Of a DNA stretch of 34,949 nucleotides, positions 33,656 through 34,949 are shown in pieces (the first letter of the stretch is position 1; each line of letters begins with the position of its first letter). The notes beneath the pieces are model-generated. The model did not search any database. It was given only the letters and a program-made list of their open reading frames with translations, and had not been told where the DNA came from. Source of the stretch: Natronospirillum sp. (lineage in GTDB: Bacteria; Pseudomonadota; Gammaproteobacteria; Pseudomonadales; Natronospirillaceae); the NCBI RefSeq assembly GCF_022565775.1, contig NZ_JAIUMC010000022.1:1-34949 (forward strand), in the 5' to 3' direction. The position numbers were made by a program, and so were the translations under genes.

Positions 33656-34596
33656 GGCGCCTCGAATTCCATCACATCGGTATTTCCGGGCAATGGGTCC
33701 TGGATCAGGCCGGCTGCAGCCACCTGGTTGAGTCGCGTTGCCAGGCGCACGCCGGCTTTTTTCAGCTGCGTCTCCAATGCCGGCAATGCCTCGCGGCGAT
33801 AGACACTGTTCCAGCCGCCGGCGCGATCAGCCAGCGGATAAGCCAGGTCACGCGCTACTTCATGAGTTTCCCAGACCCAACTGGCCGGCTCGCCCTGCTG
33901 CCATTCGCGGCGCTGCTCATCGGTAATCTGGCGAGCAAAAATATTGGCCATCACAAATGGCGGGTGAGACAGGTGGTCGAAAAGATCGTTTTGCCAGATT
34001 TCAAACAGGCTGCGTCGTTCCAGATCGCTGCCCACCAGTTCGGTTTCCCGGCCGCCCCTGTCATGGCTGAATCCGGCATTGACCGGATCGTGCAGGTCGG
34101 CCATGTAATGCACCAAAAAACGGAAGGCATCCAGTCGGCGTGCACGACTGGCCGACTCGTCAGCCAATACGGCTTCAGCATCCAGCACGGCAGCTACTGA
34201 GCAGATACCATTCGGGCAGTGTCGCTCAGGCTGAAAGCCGGTGTCACCCTCTTCAAAGAAAGTGTAATGAAACCCCAGGCGCCACTCGTTGCCCCGGCGG
34301 CGCGTGACCTGCTGCGCATAGTTGGCGTCCTCCAGCAGCAGGCGGCGATAATGTTCGCCATACAGGTCCCGCACCAGAGCCTGCGCATCGTCGGACAGGT
34401 AATAGGTGGACAGTTGAGCCACGATCTGGTGCCCCCGCTCGCCAAAGGCTTGCGCCGGCAGTGCGAGGCAAAGCGCCAGACCCAGAGTGATCAGGCACTG
34501 CGCCGCTCGGCCAGATAGCCGACCGCCAGAAAAGCCAGCACAATGATAATGCCAAGAAAATGTGCGTCGATTGAAGACAGCGCTCTGGCCACCCAT
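33652..34596 (-). CDS. S1/P1 nuclease-like secreted protein, zinc sites altered
   Basis: A 314-residue protein. A signal peptide follows a basic stretch (hydrophobic core about 34-47, cleavage near PAQA-FG at 50), so it is exported. The mature N-terminus FGERGHQIVAQLS resembles the family's WG..GH.. start. RLGFHYTFF, FLVHYMADLHDPVNAG (near 157-172) and SLFEIWQNDL follow the family order, yet several zinc ligands are replaced (see findings), so nuclease activity is doubtful. The only in-frame ATG overlaps the DUF3392 gene by 106 bases. AGGGGGG lies just upstream of it, and a CTG overlapping the DUF3392 stop is an unusual alternative. Confidence 0.7.
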   Translation of the reverse strand: MGGQSAVFNRRTFSWHYHCAGFSGGRLSGRAAQCLITLGLALCLALPAQAFGERGHQIVAQLSTYYLSDDAQALVRDLYGEHYRRLLLEDANYAQQVTRRRGNEWRLGFHYTFFEEGDTGFQPERHCPNGICSVAAVLDAEAVLADESASRARRLDAFRFLVHYMADLHDPVNAGFSHDRGGRETELVGSDLERRSLFEIWQNDLFDHLSHPPFVMANIFARQITDEQRREWQQGEPASWVWETHEVARDLAYPLADRAGGWNSVYRREALPALETQLKKAGVRLATRLNQVAAAGLIQDPLPGNTDVMEFEAP

Positions 34597-34811
34597 AGGC
34601 CCCCCTGTACGGTCATGAAGCCGTAGCCCAATGCACAGAGTATGACAAAAACCAGCGTGCGGAGCACGAAATGTGCTTTGCGCACCAGTCCGCGCACGGC
34701 GCGATTGATGTCATGGCCGAAAATCACCAGCAGTGAAGCCACCAGACCAGTGGAGAGAAAGGTGAGATGCGGCTGAAACAGACCGGAAAACTCGAGCAGC
34801 AAAGCAGACAT
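34491..34811 (-). CDS. DUF3392 inner-membrane protein
   Basis: A 106-residue protein with three to four hydrophobic segments (about 15-35, 47-70 and 84-100). LVASLLVIFGHDINRAVRGLVRKAHFVLRTLVFVILCALGYG (about 23-64) closely resembles the DUF3392 family of small membrane proteins of unknown function. The ATG at 34811 is chosen for its GGAAGGG ribosome site; the longer open frame runs back through a terminator. First protein gene after tRNA-Thr on this strand. Confidence 0.8.
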   Translation of the reverse strand: MSALLLEFSGLFQPHLTFLSTGLVASLLVIFGHDINRAVRGLVRKAHFVLRTLVFVILCALGYGFMTVQGGLWVARALSSIDAHFLGIIIVLAFLAVGYLAERRSA

Positions 34812-34841
34812 GGTAAACCCTTCCCGAAAGTACGGACCCCG

Positions 34842-34877
34842 AAAACGACAAAACCCGGACAATTTGCATTGTCCGGG
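34842..34877 (-). terminator. Intrinsic terminator after tRNA-Thr
   Basis: On the minus strand CCCGGACAAT-GCAA-ATTGTCCGGG forms a perfect 10-bp stem (34854-34877), followed by TTTTGTCGTTTT. It lies 18 bases beyond the tRNA 3' end and before the DUF3392 start, so it should end the tRNA transcript. Confidence 0.88.
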
Positions 34878-34895
34878 CATGGCGATGTGCATACT

Positions 34896-34949
34896 TGGTG
34901 CCGGCACCAGGAGTCGAACCCGGGACCTACTGATTACAAGTCAGTTGCT
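34896..34949 (-). tRNA. tRNA-Thr (anticodon UGU), 5' part outside window
   Basis: Reverse complement reads AGCAACTGACTTGTAATCAGT, whose 7-base loop CTTGTAA carries anticodon TGT. It continues with a T-arm GGGTTCGACTCC and an acceptor end that carries an encoded CCA (34896-34898). The D-arm and 5' acceptor strand are beyond the right edge. Confidence 0.95.

Overview
The window is a GC-rich, gene-dense stretch of a gammaproteobacterial chromosome. Gene content and order (thrB beside polA, ubiC-ubiA, ridA-recG, yejABEF, the rph and ppnN genes, DUF3392) suggest a marine or halophilic relative of Pseudomonas, Marinobacter or the Oceanospirillales. No phage, insertion sequence, CRISPR array or rRNA was seen. 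One tRNA gene is cut by the right edge. The genus is inferred from memory of gene order and was not searched.

Layout. 1-3063 (+): the end of a haem-copper oxidase operon, with a fused subunit I/III, a small membrane protein and a CtaG-type copper chaperone. 3133-3795 (+): a phosphoglycolate phosphatase that meets a minus-strand yjbQ-ileS unit. 7408-7878: a 470-base intergenic region that holds the most interesting DNA in the window. 7879-13510 (-): yejABEF peptide importer. 13722-16094 (-): fructosamine kinase and an RLAN/RimK ATP-grasp ligase, divergent from a GNAT/C39-like peptidase fusion (16159-17298). 17335-22243 (-): thrB, a diguanylate cyclase, ppnN, rph and a small membrane protein. 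22317-25097 (+): polA, convergent with a YbaK-HDOD protein and a recG-OMP-ridA unit (25107-29592, -). 29669-30234: a small zinc ribbon and HU. 30486-31897 (+): ubiC-ubiA. 31899-34811 (-): an overlapping four-gene operon (DUF3392, S1/P1-like, DUF2971-like, response regulator) behind a tRNA-Thr(UGU).

Best discovery. Between yejF and ileS there is what looks like a complete ribosome-mediated transcription attenuator for isoleucyl-tRNA synthetase. It has a 22-codon leader ORF with four Ile codons in a five-codon run, an antiterminator able to form a 9-bp helix with the terminator's left arm, and an 11-bp terminator with eight Us. All three are correctly spaced for sensing charged tRNA-Ile. Just upstream lies a nested hairpin element with two GGGA-loop hairpins that resemble CsrA/RsmA binding sites.

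Other departures from family norms are a PolA whose proofreading carboxylates are all replaced, an oxidase subunit I with the K-channel lysine changed to glutamine, an S1/P1-like protein lacking most zinc ligands, and a perfect 10-bp hairpin that contains the stop codons of two convergent genes.
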